From NCBI GenBank assembly GCA_017304475.1, contig JAFKKV010000017.1, positions 1-64,000 of the forward strand: DNA of 64,000 bases, written 5' to 3'. Under the pieces are notes generated by a model. It ran no database searches. It was given only the letters and a program-made list of their open reading frames with translations, and had not been told where the DNA came from. Both the position numbers and the translations under genes were made by a program. Below, piece after piece: positions 1 to 9,175 of this stretch; position 1 is the first letter of the stretch, and each line of letters begins with the position of its first letter. The DNA is from Hyphomicrobiales bacterium (GTDB lineage: Bacteria > Pseudomonadota > Alphaproteobacteria > Rhizobiales > Phreatobacteraceae).

Positions 1-101
1 AATGCGCCCTCATCGCTGTCGCCCGAAAGCTCGTCGTGCTCGCCAACACCCTCATCGCTCAGGACCGCATCTGGACCGCCCACGCCCCAAAACAGGCTTG
101 A
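1..101 (+). mobile_element. IS110-family transposase, C-terminal end (partial)
   Basis: The frame starting at base 3 is open from the window edge to TGA at 99-101. It ends in a peptide with the pattern ALIAVARKLVVLANTLI followed by a short polar tail. This matches the C-terminal end typical of IS110-family transposases, where a conserved helix of this type follows the transposase_20 domain. Only about 32 residues are visible, so I cannot tell whether the element is intact. The palindromic repeat at 118-170 follows directly. Confidence 0.6.
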
Positions 102-117
102 CGCGGAACACAGATGC

Positions 118-170
118 TCACCCGGCCGCTGCCGCGGCCACCCTCTCCCACGAAGACGTGGGCGAGGGTT
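118..170. repeat. Palindromic intergenic repeat, family A
   Basis: The segment contains CCCTCTCCCACG and, after a short loop, CGTGGGCGAGGG, forming a hairpin. Close relatives of the same unit occur at 8136-8196 and 8289-8349, and shorter versions at 17758-17922, 19246-19420 and 36171-36342. It looks like a dispersed REP-type element between genes rather than a coding sequence. Confidence 0.6.
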
Positions 171-181
171 GACGTGCCGCC

Positions 182-595
182 CTAATTCCCCAGCCGCTGC
201 AGGATGGCGCGCATCTGGGCGATTTCGGCCTCCTGGGCCTTGATCACCTCTTCGGCGATTTTCCGCACCTCGGGGTCGCGGCCATATTGCAGTACCACCT
301 TGGCCATATCGATCGCGCCCTGGTGATGCGGGATCATGCCGGCGACGAAATCGCGGTCGGCATTGCCGCTGTAGCGGATCGCCATGCCCTGATGCATGCG
401 GCTATTGGCCTCCTCGAAAGCCTTGGTCGACGGCGCGGCCGCGGCCGGCTGGCCGTGGCCCTGATGGCCGCCCATCGAGCCGTGGCCCATGGAACCGTGG
501 CCCGTGGAGCCGCCGCCCTGCTGGGCGAAACCGGCGCCGGCGGCGCCGATGGCGAGGGCCAGCGCCACCGCGCCGATGATCGTCGATCGGGTCAT
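182..595 (-). CDS. DUF305 family periplasmic protein
   Basis: This is a 137-residue protein with a signal peptide (cleavage near residue 25, after GFAQ). A Gly/His/Met-rich linker ([12 protein letters not shown], residues 32-43) follows, then a DUF305 domain carrying the signature [12 protein letters not shown] at 87-98. DUF305 proteins are ferritin-like helical proteins often found beside copper resistance genes. The His/Met-rich linker would suit metal binding. It is the last gene of a minus-strand run that begins with a two-component regulator and includes an RND metal efflux pump, 10 bp after the preceding gene. A role in periplasmic metal (probably copper) handling is inferred, not shown. 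Confidence 0.85.
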   Translation of the reverse strand: MTRSTIIGAVALALAIGAAGAGFAQQGGGSTGHGSMGHGSMGGHQGHGQPAAAAPSTKAFEEANSRMHQGMAIRYSGNADRDFVAGMIPHHQGAIDMAKVVLQYGRDPEVRKIAEEVIKAQEAEIAQMRAILQRLGN

Positions 596-605
596 GATCT
601 CCTCC

Positions 606-977
606 TCAGCGCACCTGGGCCTGGATCATCCGGCGCCCCGGCGGGGTCAGCTGGACGGCGCCGCGCGGCCGCTGCGGCAGGGCGACGCTCGACGTTCCGG
701 TCAACCGGTTGGCGGTCACCGGCGCCAGCGTCACGCGGACCGACTTGCCGTCGACCACCAGGATGGCGACGCCCTGGAAGCCCGCGGCGGCGACCAGCTT
801 GTCGTCATGGTCGGTCAGGTAGATGTCGAGCGTCGTGCCCTTGGCCACCAACTCGACATGATAGGTATCGGCCATCTCGTAGACGGTGCCGCCATTCGGC
901 CCGGCATGCGGCTCATGAGCGAGCACGGGGGTGGCGCTCAGCGCCGCGGCGAGCGCCAGGAACAGCAATCGTTTCAT
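606..977 (-). CDS. Small secreted protein of the metal-efflux operon
   Basis: This 123-residue protein starts at 977, chosen because GAAGGAGA lies just upstream and the first 20 residues form a clean signal peptide ending at VLAHE. The frame stays open further upstream, but that part is low-complexity Pro/Arg sequence overlapping the pump gene. The mature N-terminus [14 protein letters not shown] resembles short His/Gly metal-site segments seen near CusB-type adaptors. The rest looks like a beta-rich domain. I do not recognise a named family with certainty. Its position between the RND pump and the DUF305 gene points to a periplasmic accessory role in metal export. Confidence 0.7.
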   Translation of the reverse strand: MKRLLFLALAAALSATPVLAHEPHAGPNGGTVYEMADTYHVELVAKGTTLDIYLTDHDDKLVAAAGFQGVAILVVDGKSVRVTLAPVTANRLTGTSSVALPQRPRGAVQLTPPGRRMIQAQVR

Positions 978-1071
978 CGGATGGTCTCCTTCGGGGGACG
1001 GATGGATGGATGGCGGCCGGAACGACCGCGGCAGGTCAGAACGTCTCGGGGGTTCAGAGGGTCTCAGCGGT

Positions 1072-4000
1072 TCAGAAGGTTTCGGCTCTGGCACCCGTCG
1101 GCTCCGCGGTTTCGTCGGATGAGGAATGGAGCGCCATGAGCCGCTCCAGGGGTTTGCGCCCGAACAGCAGGAACAGCACCGGCGTGACGATGGTGTCGAG
1201 CAGGGTCGCGGTGACCAGGCCGCCGAAAATCGTCACGGCGACCGGGTGCAGGATCTCCTTGCCCGGAGCCAGCGGGTCGATCATCAGTGGCACCAGCGCG
1301 ACGCCGGCCGACAGCGCGGTCATCAGCACCGGCGTCAGCCGCTCCAGGCTGCCGCGCACCACCAGGTCGCGGCCGAAGCTCATGCCCTCGTGCAGCGCCA
1401 GATTGACCGTGTGGCTGATCTTCAGGATGCCGTTGCGGGTGGCGATGCCGGTCAGCGTGATGAAACCGACCATGGAGGCGACCGACATCGGCTGGCCGGC
1501 GACCCACAAGGCCGCCACCGAGCCGATCAGCGCCAGCGGGATCGAGCCCATGATGATCAGCGCCAGCACGGTCGAGCGGTAGCGCGAATAGAGAATGGCG
1601 AAGATCAGGCCGAGCGACAGAAGCGACAAGAGCCCGATCGTCCGGCTCGCCTCCTCCTGCGCCTGGAACGCGCCCTCCAGGCTGACGAAGAAGCCCGGTG
1701 GCAAGCTGGTCGCGGCGATCTCCTTGCGGATATCGGCGATCAGGCGCGCCATGTCGGCGACGCCATCGGAATTGGCCAGCACCACGACCCGCCGCTTGCC
1801 GTTTTCGCGCAGGATCTGGTTCGGGCCGTCGGTCTCGGTGACGGTGGCGATCTGGCGCACCGGCACCCAGCCGACCGGCGTCTCGATCAGGAGGTCGCCG
1901 AGCCCCTGGGTGGTGCGCACCTGGTCGGACAGCCTGACCACCACGTCGAAACGCCTGATGCCGTCGACGATGCGCGAGACCACCCGGCCGTTGGACAGGC
2001 GTTCGAGCTGTTCGGTGACCGCCGAGGGCTGCACGCCGTAAAGGGCTGCGCGCTGATGGTCGACGACGATTTCCAGCTGCGGGATGCGCACCTGCTTCTC
2101 GACCTGCAGGTCGGCCAGGCCCTCGATGCGGGCGAGCTTGGCGCGGAACTCCTCGCCGACCGCGCGCAGCGCGTCGAGATCCTCGCCGAAGATCTTCAGC
2201 GCGATCTGGGCCCGCACGCCCGACAGCATGTGGTCGAGCCGGTGCGAGATCGGCTGGCCGACATTGGTGGTCACCGGCAGCACGGCGAGCCGCTGGCGGA
2301 TATCCGCGACGATCTCGGGCTTCGGCCGGCCGCCGGGCTTCAGCGCCACTTCGAGGTCGGAAACGTGGACGCCCTCGGCATGTTCGTCGAGTTCCGCCCG
2401 GCCGGTCCGGCGCCCCACCGTCTTGACCTCGGGCACGTCGATCAAGAGGCGTTCGGCGATCAGCCCGACCCGGTTGCTTTCGGCCAGCGAAATGCCCGGA
2501 TTGAACTGCATGGTGATGGTGAAGGTGCCCTCGTTGAACGGCGGCAGGAAGGCCCGGGGCAATTGCGTCGCGGCGAAGCCGGCGAGCAGCACCGCCAGCA
2601 CCACGCTCGCCAGCAACCGGCGCGGCCGGTCGAAAAACCAGAGAAGCGCCCGGCGGTTGATGCTCTTCAGGGTGCGGATCAGCCCGCTTTCCTTGTGGTC
2701 GAGCCGCTTCAGGCCGGGCAGCAGCCAATAGGCCATGACCGGGGTCAGCGTGATCGACACGACGAGGCTCGCCAGGATCGAGACGATATAGGCAATGCCG
2801 AGCGGCGCGAACAGCCGGCCTTCGATGCCGGACAGGGCGAATAGCGGCACGAAGACCAGCACGATGATGGCGGTGGCATAGACGATGCCGGAACGAACCT
2901 CGTTGGAGGCCGCCACCACCACCTGGAACACCGAGCGCGGATTGCCCTGCTCGCGGTTCTCGCGCAGCCGCCGGAAGATGTTCTCGACATCGACCACGGC
3001 GTCGTCGACCAGTTCGCCGATGGCGATGGCGAGCCCGCCGAGCGTCATCGTGTTGATCGACAGTCCCGCGAAATGGAAGATGATCGCGGTCGCCAGCAGC
3101 GACACCGGAATGGCGGTCAGCGAGATCAGCGTGGTGCGGACGTTCAGGAGGAAGGCGAACAGGATGATCGCCACCACGATGATCGCCTCGCCCAGCACCT
3201 TCTTGAGATTGGCGATCGAGGTCTCGATGAAGTCGGCCTGACGGAACAGGATATGGTCGGCCTTGACGTCGCGCGGCAGGTTGGCGCCGATCTCCTTCAG
3301 CGCTTGCTCGATCTCGCGGGTCAGCCTGATCGTGTCGGCGCCCGGCTGCTTCTCGATCGACAGGCTGACCGCCGGCCGGCCCATGAAGCCGACATCGCCG
3401 CGCTTCTGGCGGGCGCCGAAGGAGACATCCGCCACCTGGTGCAGATAGACCGGCTGGCCCGCGACGGTAGCGATGACCACCTGGCGCAGGTCGTCGAGGC
3501 TGGCGGTGCGGCCGATGTTCCTGATCAGGAATTCGCGGGCATATTGATCGGTGAAGCCGCCGCCGCTGTTGACGCCGAACTGGGCGAGCGCGGTTTCCAG
3601 CTGGGTCTGGGTGACGCCGGTGGCGCGCATCGCCGCCGGGTTCGGCGCGACGCGGAACTGCCGCACTTCGCCGCCCATCGGGATCACCTGCGCGACGCCC
3701 GGAATGGTCAAGAGCCTCGGCCGCATCACCCAGTCGGCGATCTCGCGCAATTCCATCGGCGAGGTGGTCTCGGCCGTCAGCCCGACCAGCAGCACCTGGC
3801 CCATGATCGAATTGATCGGCCCCATCTGCGGGCGCGCGGTGGGCGGCAACTGGTCGCGCACCAGCGTCAGGCGCTCGTTGACCAGTTGCCGGTTGCGGAA
3901 GATCTCGGTGTTCCAGTCGAATTCGACATAGATGATCGACAGGCCGACGCCGGAGACCGAGCGCACCCGGGTCACCCCCGGCAGGCCGTTCATCTGGGTC

Positions 4001-4209
4001 TCGATCGGGAACGAGACGAGCTGCTCGACCTCGGGCGGGGCGAGCCCCTCGGCCTCGGTCATGATGGTGACGGTCGGCCGGTTGAGATCCGGAAACACGT
4101 CGACCGGCAGGCGGGTGACGTTCAACGCGCCGAACAGGATGATCACCGCCGCGAAGGCGAGCACGAAGAGCCGGTTCTTCAGCGACTGGGTAACGAGAAA
4201 TGTGAACAT
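1072..4209 (-). CDS. CusA/CzcA-type heavy-metal RND efflux pump
   Basis: This is an inner-membrane RND permease of 1045 residues, the usual length for the heavy-metal efflux (HME) branch. The first transmembrane helix spans about residues 10-30. The motif GELVDDAVVDVEN at 398-410 (TM4) carries the acidic residues expected for proton coupling. The large periplasmic loops and two-fold repeat of the family are evident. The gene begins 7 bp after the adaptor gene ends, so the two are co-translated partners. Substrate cannot be fixed from sequence. The neighbouring DUF305 and His-rich proteins suggest copper/silver or another soft metal. No outer-membrane channel gene is present in the window. Confidence 0.93.
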   Translation of the reverse strand: MFTFLVTQSLKNRLFVLAFAAVIILFGALNVTRLPVDVFPDLNRPTVTIMTEAEGLAPPEVEQLVSFPIETQMNGLPGVTRVRSVSGVGLSIIYVEFDWNTEIFRNRQLVNERLTLVRDQLPPTARPQMGPINSIMGQVLLVGLTAETTSPMELREIADWVMRPRLLTIPGVAQVIPMGGEVRQFRVAPNPAAMRATGVTQTQLETALAQFGVNSGGGFTDQYAREFLIRNIGRTASLDDLRQVVIATVAGQPVYLHQVADVSFGARQKRGDVGFMGRPAVSLSIEKQPGADTIRLTREIEQALKEIGANLPRDVKADHILFRQADFIETSIANLKKVLGEAIIVVAIILFAFLLNVRTTLISLTAIPVSLLATAIIFHFAGLSINTMTLGGLAIAIGELVDDAVVDVENIFRRLRENREQGNPRSVFQVVVAASNEVRSGIVYATAIIVLVFVPLFALSGIEGRLFAPLGIAYIVSILASLVVSITLTPVMAYWLLPGLKRLDHKESGLIRTLKSINRRALLWFFDRPRRLLASVVLAVLLAGFAATQLPRAFLPPFNEGTFTITMQFNPGISLAESNRVGLIAERLLIDVPEVKTVGRRTGRAELDEHAEGVHVSDLEVALKPGGRPKPEIVADIRQRLAVLPVTTNVGQPISHRLDHMLSGVRAQIALKIFGEDLDALRAVGEEFRAKLARIEGLADLQVEKQVRIPQLEIVVDHQRAALYGVQPSAVTEQLERLSNGRVVSRIVDGIRRFDVVVRLSDQVRTTQGLGDLLIETPVGWVPVRQIATVTETDGPNQILRENGKRRVVVLANSDGVADMARLIADIRKEIAATSLPPGFFVSLEGAFQAQEEASRTIGLLSLLSLGLIFAILYSRYRSTVLALIIMGSIPLALIGSVAALWVAGQPMSVASMVGFITLTGIATRNGILKISHTVNLALHEGMSFGRDLVVRGSLERLTPVLMTALSAGVALVPLMIDPLAPGKEILHPVAVTIFGGLVTATLLDTIVTPVLFLLFGRKPLERLMALHSSSDETAEPTGARAETF

Positions 4210-4216
4210 GGCCGGC

Positions 4217-5902
4217 TTACCGGACCTGGTTCAGGAGTTCGGCGCCGCGGGTCACCACCCGCTGCTCCGGTGCCAGCCCCGCGACGACGACGACGCGCTC
4301 GCCGTCCAGCGGCTCGACCCTGACCTCGCGCTGCTCGAACCGCTCGCCGGTCGCCTTCACATAGAGGATGGTCTGGCCGTTCTGGCCGCGCAGCACGGCC
4401 GCGCGCGGCACGGCGAGCCCTTGGCGCCGGTCGCCGCTCTCCGCCGCCACCGTGACGAACTGGCCGAGCCGAAGTCCCCGGGTTTCGCCGTCTATGGCGA
4501 AATGCACGGGGATCGCCTGGTTGCGGTCGGCAAATCCCGACCCGCGATAGGCCAGCGTCTCGCTGCGGCCCTCGGCCGTGCGCATGGTCGCGCCCCGCAC
4601 GCCCGCCGAGGTGTCGAAGGACAAGGCCTCGACCCACAATCGAGCGGGATCGACGATCAGGAAGATCAGGGTGGCGGGGTCGGCGATCTGGCCGGCCACC
4701 GCATTGGCCGAGGCGACGACGCCGCTGACCGGCGCCACCAGGGTCTCCGGCTCGCGCCGGAATCGGTCGAGCCGCGCCCGGCGTTCTTTCAGGCCCTGGA
4801 TCTCCAGGCGCAACTCGTCCGCCTGCACCCGCGGCGCCGCCGATCCCATCTGCAGCGAGCGGGCAAGCCGCGTCTCGGCGAGCGTGATCTGCTGGTCGAG
4901 CTCGGCGGCGCGCTGGCGCTGGTCAGAGGCTTCCGCCGAGGTCAAAGGCGGCGTGACGAAGCCCAGCACGTCGCCGGCCTGGACGCGAGTGCCGAGGCGC
5001 GGAAAGCCGCCCGGCGGCGGCGTCAGCCGGCCGGCCACGGCCGCCTGGACATTGCCCGCCGAATTCGGGTCCGGGATCACCCGGCCCGGCAGCTCGACGG
5101 AACGGCCATGCTCGGCCGGCTCCACCAGCAAGGTCCTGACGCCCAGAATGCGCTGGGTGGTCTTGGGCACGAAGACGGCGCCGTCCGGCAGGCGGATCGC
5201 CACATCGCGCTCGACCGGAGCCGCTGCCGTTTGCCCATGTCCGCCGGCATCGGCCCGCGCCGGATCGGTCGCGGACGAAAGCGCCAGGCCGAGGCCGAGC
5301 AGCACGGCCACGGCGGCACGCCGCCGGCGCACCAGGAAGGCCACCAGGAATCCGCCGGCGAAACTGGCGCCGACGATCGCGTAGAGCGAAACGTCGCGGC
5401 CCTGGATCCGCTCGCGCAGGCCGTCGGCAAAGGCCGCCGGAATCAGCCACGAGCCCCGCGCCGGCGGCGCCTCGCCGCCGGCGGCTTCCGGGATCACCAG
5501 CGTCGCGGTCATGATCTCGGTCTCGCCGCGCGCGGTCACCGTGAACAGCAGCTCATGCGAGCCCGCCTGCCGCGCCCAGGGCGCCGGCACCAGCCAGGAT
5601 TCCGCCTGCGCGCCCCTGCCCTTCACCGCATTGACCGAGCCGCCCGGCCCTTCCAGCACGATCTCGGCCTCGGTGATCGGCTCGTTGGTGCGAAAATCGT
5701 CGAGCGTCAGTTCCAGCGCCTCGCCACGCCGGACCACCACCAGCTCGAAGGCCGCCGACACCGCATCCACCCGCGGCGCCAGGGCGCCCGGCGGCGGCGG
5801 CGCTGCCTCGTCATGGCCCGGATGGGCCGCGGCGGGCGCGACCATCAGGGCGAGAGACAAGAGTAGGCTGGCTATGGACAGGCGCATGAGGGGCATCGTC
5901 AA
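4217..5902 (-). CDS. HlyD/CusB-type RND adaptor with N-terminal extension
   Basis: This 561-residue protein is longer than typical CusB/CzcB adaptors (about 380-420). It has a signal peptide (residues 1-26), a His-containing start (AHPGHDE), a beta-rich periplasmic domain to about 150, a hydrophobic stretch near 176-194 flanked by RRRR, and a second one near 200-215. The adaptor proper starts around 240, with lipoyl-like halves (RVQAGDVLGFV and LVAPVSGVVASANAVAGQI), an alpha-hairpin and a C-terminal barrel. It would bridge the RND pump to an outer-membrane channel. The extra domain with its own membrane span is unusual and may be a fused metal sensor or chaperone. It lies 42 bp downstream of the kinase gene, so it is probably in the same operon. 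Confidence 0.9.
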   Translation of the reverse strand: MTMPLMRLSIASLLLSLALMVAPAAAHPGHDEAAPPPPGALAPRVDAVSAAFELVVVRRGEALELTLDDFRTNEPITEAEIVLEGPGGSVNAVKGRGAQAESWLVPAPWARQAGSHELLFTVTARGETEIMTATLVIPEAAGGEAPPARGSWLIPAAFADGLRERIQGRDVSLYAIVGASFAGGFLVAFLVRRRRAAVAVLLGLGLALSSATDPARADAGGHGQTAAAPVERDVAIRLPDGAVFVPKTTQRILGVRTLLVEPAEHGRSVELPGRVIPDPNSAGNVQAAVAGRLTPPPGGFPRLGTRVQAGDVLGFVTPPLTSAEASDQRQRAAELDQQITLAETRLARSLQMGSAAPRVQADELRLEIQGLKERRARLDRFRREPETLVAPVSGVVASANAVAGQIADPATLIFLIVDPARLWVEALSFDTSAGVRGATMRTAEGRSETLAYRGSGFADRNQAIPVHFAIDGETRGLRLGQFVTVAAESGDRRQGLAVPRAAVLRGQNGQTILYVKATGERFEQREVRVEPLDGERVVVVAGLAPEQRVVTRGAELLNQVR

Positions 5903-5944
5903 ACCGGTTCGCGGACACTATCCGCCCCGTTTGCGTGGCCCCTG

Positions 5945-7303
5945 TTACGCGCCGATTTCGCCTTTGTTACGGATTGTTGCAGCCGAGCGCGGCAAGGTTA
6001 CGGAAACCCGGAGGCCGCCGCCGTCGCGATTGGCCATGGTTACGTCGCCGCCATGGCCGCGCAGGATGGTGCGGGCGACCGTCAATCCGAGCCCGACGCC
6101 GCCGGTCTCGACATTGCGCGAGGCCTCGAGCCGGACGAAGGGCCGGAACATGTCCTCGACCGCGGCGGCGGGAATGCCCGGGCCGTCATCGTCGATCGTC
6201 ACGATCGCCGATTGCTCCGATATGGTCATGCCGACACGCGCGGTGCCGCCATATTTCACCGCATTGTCGATGAGGTTCGACAGGGCCCGCTTCAAGGCGA
6301 GCCGCCGCCCCTTGACCACCACCGAGCGCGGCCCGTCATAGCTCACCTTCGCGCCCTGGTCGGCGAGGTCGTCGACAATGGTCTCGATCAGGCTGGCGAG
6401 GTCGATCGATCGCACCGCCTCGTCGGACCGGTCGCCCTTCAGAAAGGCGAGTGTGCCGTCCAGCATGCGTTCCATCTCGGTCAGGTCGGCGGCGATCAGC
6501 ACGCGGCTCTTCGCCGGCAGCTCCTCGATCCGGAAGCGCAGCCGGGTGATCGGCGTCTTCAGGTCGTGCGACACGGCGGCCAGTGTCTGGGTCCGGTCGT
6601 CGATCAGCTTGGCGATGCGGCGCTGCATCTCGTTGAAGGCATGGGCGAGGTCGCGCACCTCGCGCGGGCCGGTCTCGGCGACCGGCTTCGGTTCGGCTGT
6701 CGTGTAGAGATCGCGCGAGGCCGCGGCGAACAGCGCCAGCGGCCGGGCGAACCAGCGCACCAGCAGAATGCCGACGATGACGATGCCCACCGCCATCAGC
6801 GTGGTCGACAGCACCGTGCCATGGGCCGTGCCGAAATGCGCATGAGGCCGGACTTGCACCAGGTTGACATTGACCCAGCTCTGGTCCGGCAGCCGCATCG
6901 ACACGAGCGCGAGATGCGGGTCGTCGTCGGCCACCGTATGGGCGCCGGTGACCACGCCGTCGGCGCCGATATCGGGGGCTGCCTCCAGGATGCGGGCGCG
7001 CAGGCCGGCGAGGAAGGGCGACGGCTCGTTGATCGGAATGGCCTGCCGGTTGAGGTTCCAATGGGCGTTCAGCGGCCCGCCCGACAGGGCATGGGCGGTG
7101 GCGTCGCGCTCGTCCGGCGCGGCCCGCGCCACCGCCCGCGCCACCGCGACCAGCCGGTCGGCGACCAATGTCTCATTGGTGATCGAGACTTCCTGCTCGA
7201 TCGACGACTGATAGGCCCACAGGCTCGCCAGATGCAGCATGCCCATGGCCACCAGCAGCACCACGATGGTGCGTCCGGCAATGGTATCGCCGAGCCATGT
7301 CAT
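5945..7303 (-). CDS. Sensor histidine kinase (EnvZ-like)
   Basis: This 452-residue kinase has a first membrane span near 10-30, a periplasmic sensor of about 130 residues and a second span near 165-185. HAMP follows at 185-240. The H-box is AVSHDLKTPITRLRF, with His246 as phospho-acceptor, and the HATPase domain has N-box NLIDNAVKYGG (Asn343, Asn347) and G-boxes DDDGPGIP and GGVGLGLTVA. Its start overlaps the stop of the response regulator by 4 bp (ATGA), so the two are translationally coupled. It heads straight into the RND adaptor gene, which implies the signal is the metal exported by that pump. Confidence 0.93.
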   Translation of the reverse strand: MTWLGDTIAGRTIVVLLVAMGMLHLASLWAYQSSIEQEVSITNETLVADRLVAVARAVARAAPDERDATAHALSGGPLNAHWNLNRQAIPINEPSPFLAGLRARILEAAPDIGADGVVTGAHTVADDDPHLALVSMRLPDQSWVNVNLVQVRPHAHFGTAHGTVLSTTLMAVGIVIVGILLVRWFARPLALFAAASRDLYTTAEPKPVAETGPREVRDLAHAFNEMQRRIAKLIDDRTQTLAAVSHDLKTPITRLRFRIEELPAKSRVLIAADLTEMERMLDGTLAFLKGDRSDEAVRSIDLASLIETIVDDLADQGAKVSYDGPRSVVVKGRRLALKRALSNLIDNAVKYGGTARVGMTISEQSAIVTIDDDGPGIPAAAVEDMFRPFVRLEASRNVETGGVGLGLTVARTILRGHGGDVTMANRDGGGLRVSVTLPRSAATIRNKGEIGA

Positions 7304-8055
7304 GCCCGCTCGACCTTCGGCACGAACATATAGCCGGCTCCGCGCACCGTCTTGATCATTGGCGGCGCATCCTCGGTCGGCTCGATCTTGCGGCGCAGCC
7401 GGCTGATCTGCACATCGATCGAGCGATCGAAACCCGAGGCCACGCGATTATGCGCGCGGTCGAGCAGCTGATCGCGCGACAGGACCCGCTGCGGCCCTTC
7501 GATGAAGGACAGCAGCAGGTCGTATTCGCCGGTCGACAGGTCGACCACCACGCCCGCCGGATCGGTCAGCTCGCGCCGCGCCGGATCCAGCGTCCAGCCC
7601 TCGAAACGGAACAATTTGCCCGGCGTGCCGCTGACCACCGGCGCGATATTGACCCGCCTGAGCACCGCCTTGATCCGCGCCAGCAATTCGCGCGGGCTGA
7701 ACGGCTTGGCGATATAGTCGTCGGCGCCGATCTCCAGCCCGACCACCCGGTCGGTCTCGTCACCCTTGGCGGTCAGCATGACGATCGGCAGCGTCGAGGT
7801 GCGCCTGAGGTCACGGGCGAGATCCAGCCCGTTGGTGCCCGGCAGCATGATGTCGAGCACCACCAGATTGATCGCCGCGACCGCAAGCACGTCGCGCATC
7901 TCCCGCCCGTCGCGCGCGGTCGAGACGCGAAAGCCGTTGTCGCGCAGGAATTTGGCGACCAGCGTGCGGATCTCGCCATCGTCGTCGACAACCAGCACAT
8001 GCGGCTCGGTCTCCGTCGCCGCGACGCTGGGGAATGGCATGTGCTCGTCTGGCAT
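7300..8055 (-). CDS. OmpR-family response regulator
   Basis: Two domains are present: a receiver with acidic pocket VVDDD and phospho-acceptor Asp68 in LDIMLPGTNG, and a C-terminal winged helix with the OmpR ending (SIDVQISRLRRKIE, RGAGYMF). I chose the ATG at 8055, giving 251 residues. The open frame continues upstream to 8226, but that part encodes repeat sequence. An ATG at 8040 is also possible. It is the first gene of the six-gene minus-strand metal-efflux operon. Confidence 0.9.
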   Translation of the reverse strand: MPDEHMPFPSVAATETEPHVLVVDDDGEIRTLVAKFLRDNGFRVSTARDGREMRDVLAVAAINLVVLDIMLPGTNGLDLARDLRRTSTLPIVMLTAKGDETDRVVGLEIGADDYIAKPFSPRELLARIKAVLRRVNIAPVVSGTPGKLFRFEGWTLDPARRELTDPAGVVVDLSTGEYDLLLSFIEGPQRVLSRDQLLDRAHNRVASGFDRSIDVQISRLRRKIEPTEDAPPMIKTVRGAGYMFVPKVERA

Positions 8056-8080
8056 GGTGCGGCAGTCCCGGTGCGTGGAA

Positions 8081-8110
8081 GGCGAATGGCGAATGGCGAA
8101 TGGCGAATGG
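8081..8110. repeat. 7-bp tandem repeat (GGCGAAT x4)
   Basis: Four exact head-to-tail copies of GGCGAAT plus two further bases lie directly upstream of the response-regulator gene, inside its likely leader region. A variable-number tract here could alter spacing in the promoter region. Confidence 0.7.
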
Positions 8111-8135
8111 AAGATGAGTCGCGCCCCCGTCGCGC

Positions 8136-8349
8136 GCAACCCTCTCCCGCGCCTTCGTGGGAGAGGGTGGGTCCGGAGGACCCGGGTGAGGGTCGCCGCA
8201 TCGATGCGTGACGTGCATTCCGGCAACCGGCGATGGACCGAGCGTCGCCCCAGACATCGATCGGGAATGCACCGACAGCGTCGACGCAGCCACCCTCACC
8301 CGGCCGCTGCCGCGACCACCCTCTCCCACGAAGGCGTGGGAGAGGGTTT
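8136..8349. repeat. Pair of inverted family A repeats
   Basis: The gap between the metal-efflux operon and the MgtC-like gene (8056-8444) holds no gene I can support. It contains two inverted copies of the family A unit. The first (8136-8196) reads CCCTCTCCCGCGCCTTCGTG and the second (8289-8349) carries CACGAAGGCGTGGGAGAGGG. Each copy is itself a hairpin and together they form a larger stem. They may act as a transcription barrier between divergently transcribed genes. Confidence 0.7.
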
Positions 8350-8444
8350 GCGCGCTCCCGACACGCTCCTGTCATAACACTTGAGCATTGAGCCGGGCCT
8401 GTCATGCTCATGCCAGTCCGATCCGCTCGCGCCGCAAGTGCCCC

Positions 8445-9161
8445 ATGAATGCCCTGACCGCCTTCAATCTCGCCGAATTCCTCAACACGCTGGTCAGCCT
8501 GATCACGGCATTCGTGCTGGGCACCGCGATCGGCGCCGAGCGTCAATACCGCCAGCGCACCGCGGGCTTGCGGACCGCGGTGCTGGTGGCGGTGGGCGCC
8601 GCCGCCTTCGTCGATCTCGGCATGCGGCTCGAAGGAACCCGCGGCGCCATTCAGGTCACGGCCTATGTCGTCTCCGGCATCGGCTTTCTCGGCGCCGGCG
8701 TGATCATGAAGGAGGGCATGAATGTCCGCGGCCTGAACACCGCGGCGACGCTCTGGTGCTCGGCCGCCGTCGGCGCCTTCGCCGGAGCCGATCTGCCGGC
8801 CGAAGCCGTGCTCCTGGCGCTGGTGGTGCTGGCCGGCAATACGCTGCTGCGGCCCCTGGTCAATGCCATCAACCGGTCGCCGATCGACGAGAGCCAGACC
8901 GAGGCGACCTATGAGATCCGCGTCACCGTGCCGGCCGAGCGCCAGGATCAGGCGCGCGAGCTGATCGTCGACTTGCTCGACAAGGCCCATTACCCGGCGC
9001 GCGAGGTCGACGCGGTCGAACGCGCCGACGACCTCATCGAGGTCGTCGCCACCTTGATGTCGACGGCCGTCGATTCGGCCGAGCTCGACACGGTCGCCCG
9101 CATGCTGGAGGCACAGCCCTTCGTCCAGCACGCCACCTGGACCATCCGGACCAGCGACTGA
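8445..9161 (+). CDS. MgtC/SapB family membrane protein
   Basis: This 238-residue protein starts with the ATG at 8445. The N-terminal half has hydrophobic spans at about 12-32, 45-60, 75-95 and 110-135, with the family signature ERQYRQRTAGLRTAVLVAVG and GIGFLGAGVIMKEG. The C-terminal 80 residues form a soluble ACT-like domain. MgtC proteins help bacteria cope with low magnesium and can modulate the F-type ATPase. No magnesium riboswitch is evident upstream. The gene ends 14 bp before the convergent TerC-CBS gene. Confidence 0.88.
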   Translation: MNALTAFNLAEFLNTLVSLITAFVLGTAIGAERQYRQRTAGLRTAVLVAVGAAAFVDLGMRLEGTRGAIQVTAYVVSGIGFLGAGVIMKEGMNVRGLNTAATLWCSAAVGAFAGADLPAEAVLLALVVLAGNTLLRPLVNAINRSPIDESQTEATYEIRVTVPAERQDQARELIVDLLDKAHYPAREVDAVERADDLIEVVATLMSTAVDSAELDTVARMLEAQPFVQHATWTIRTSD

Positions 9162-9175
9162 CCGCCCGCCCGGGG

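Noticed and set aside
8081-8110. Start of the response regulator at 8226
   Set aside because: The extra 57 codons run through tandem and REP-type repeats and lack a ribosome site; the receiver domain needs only the start at 8055.
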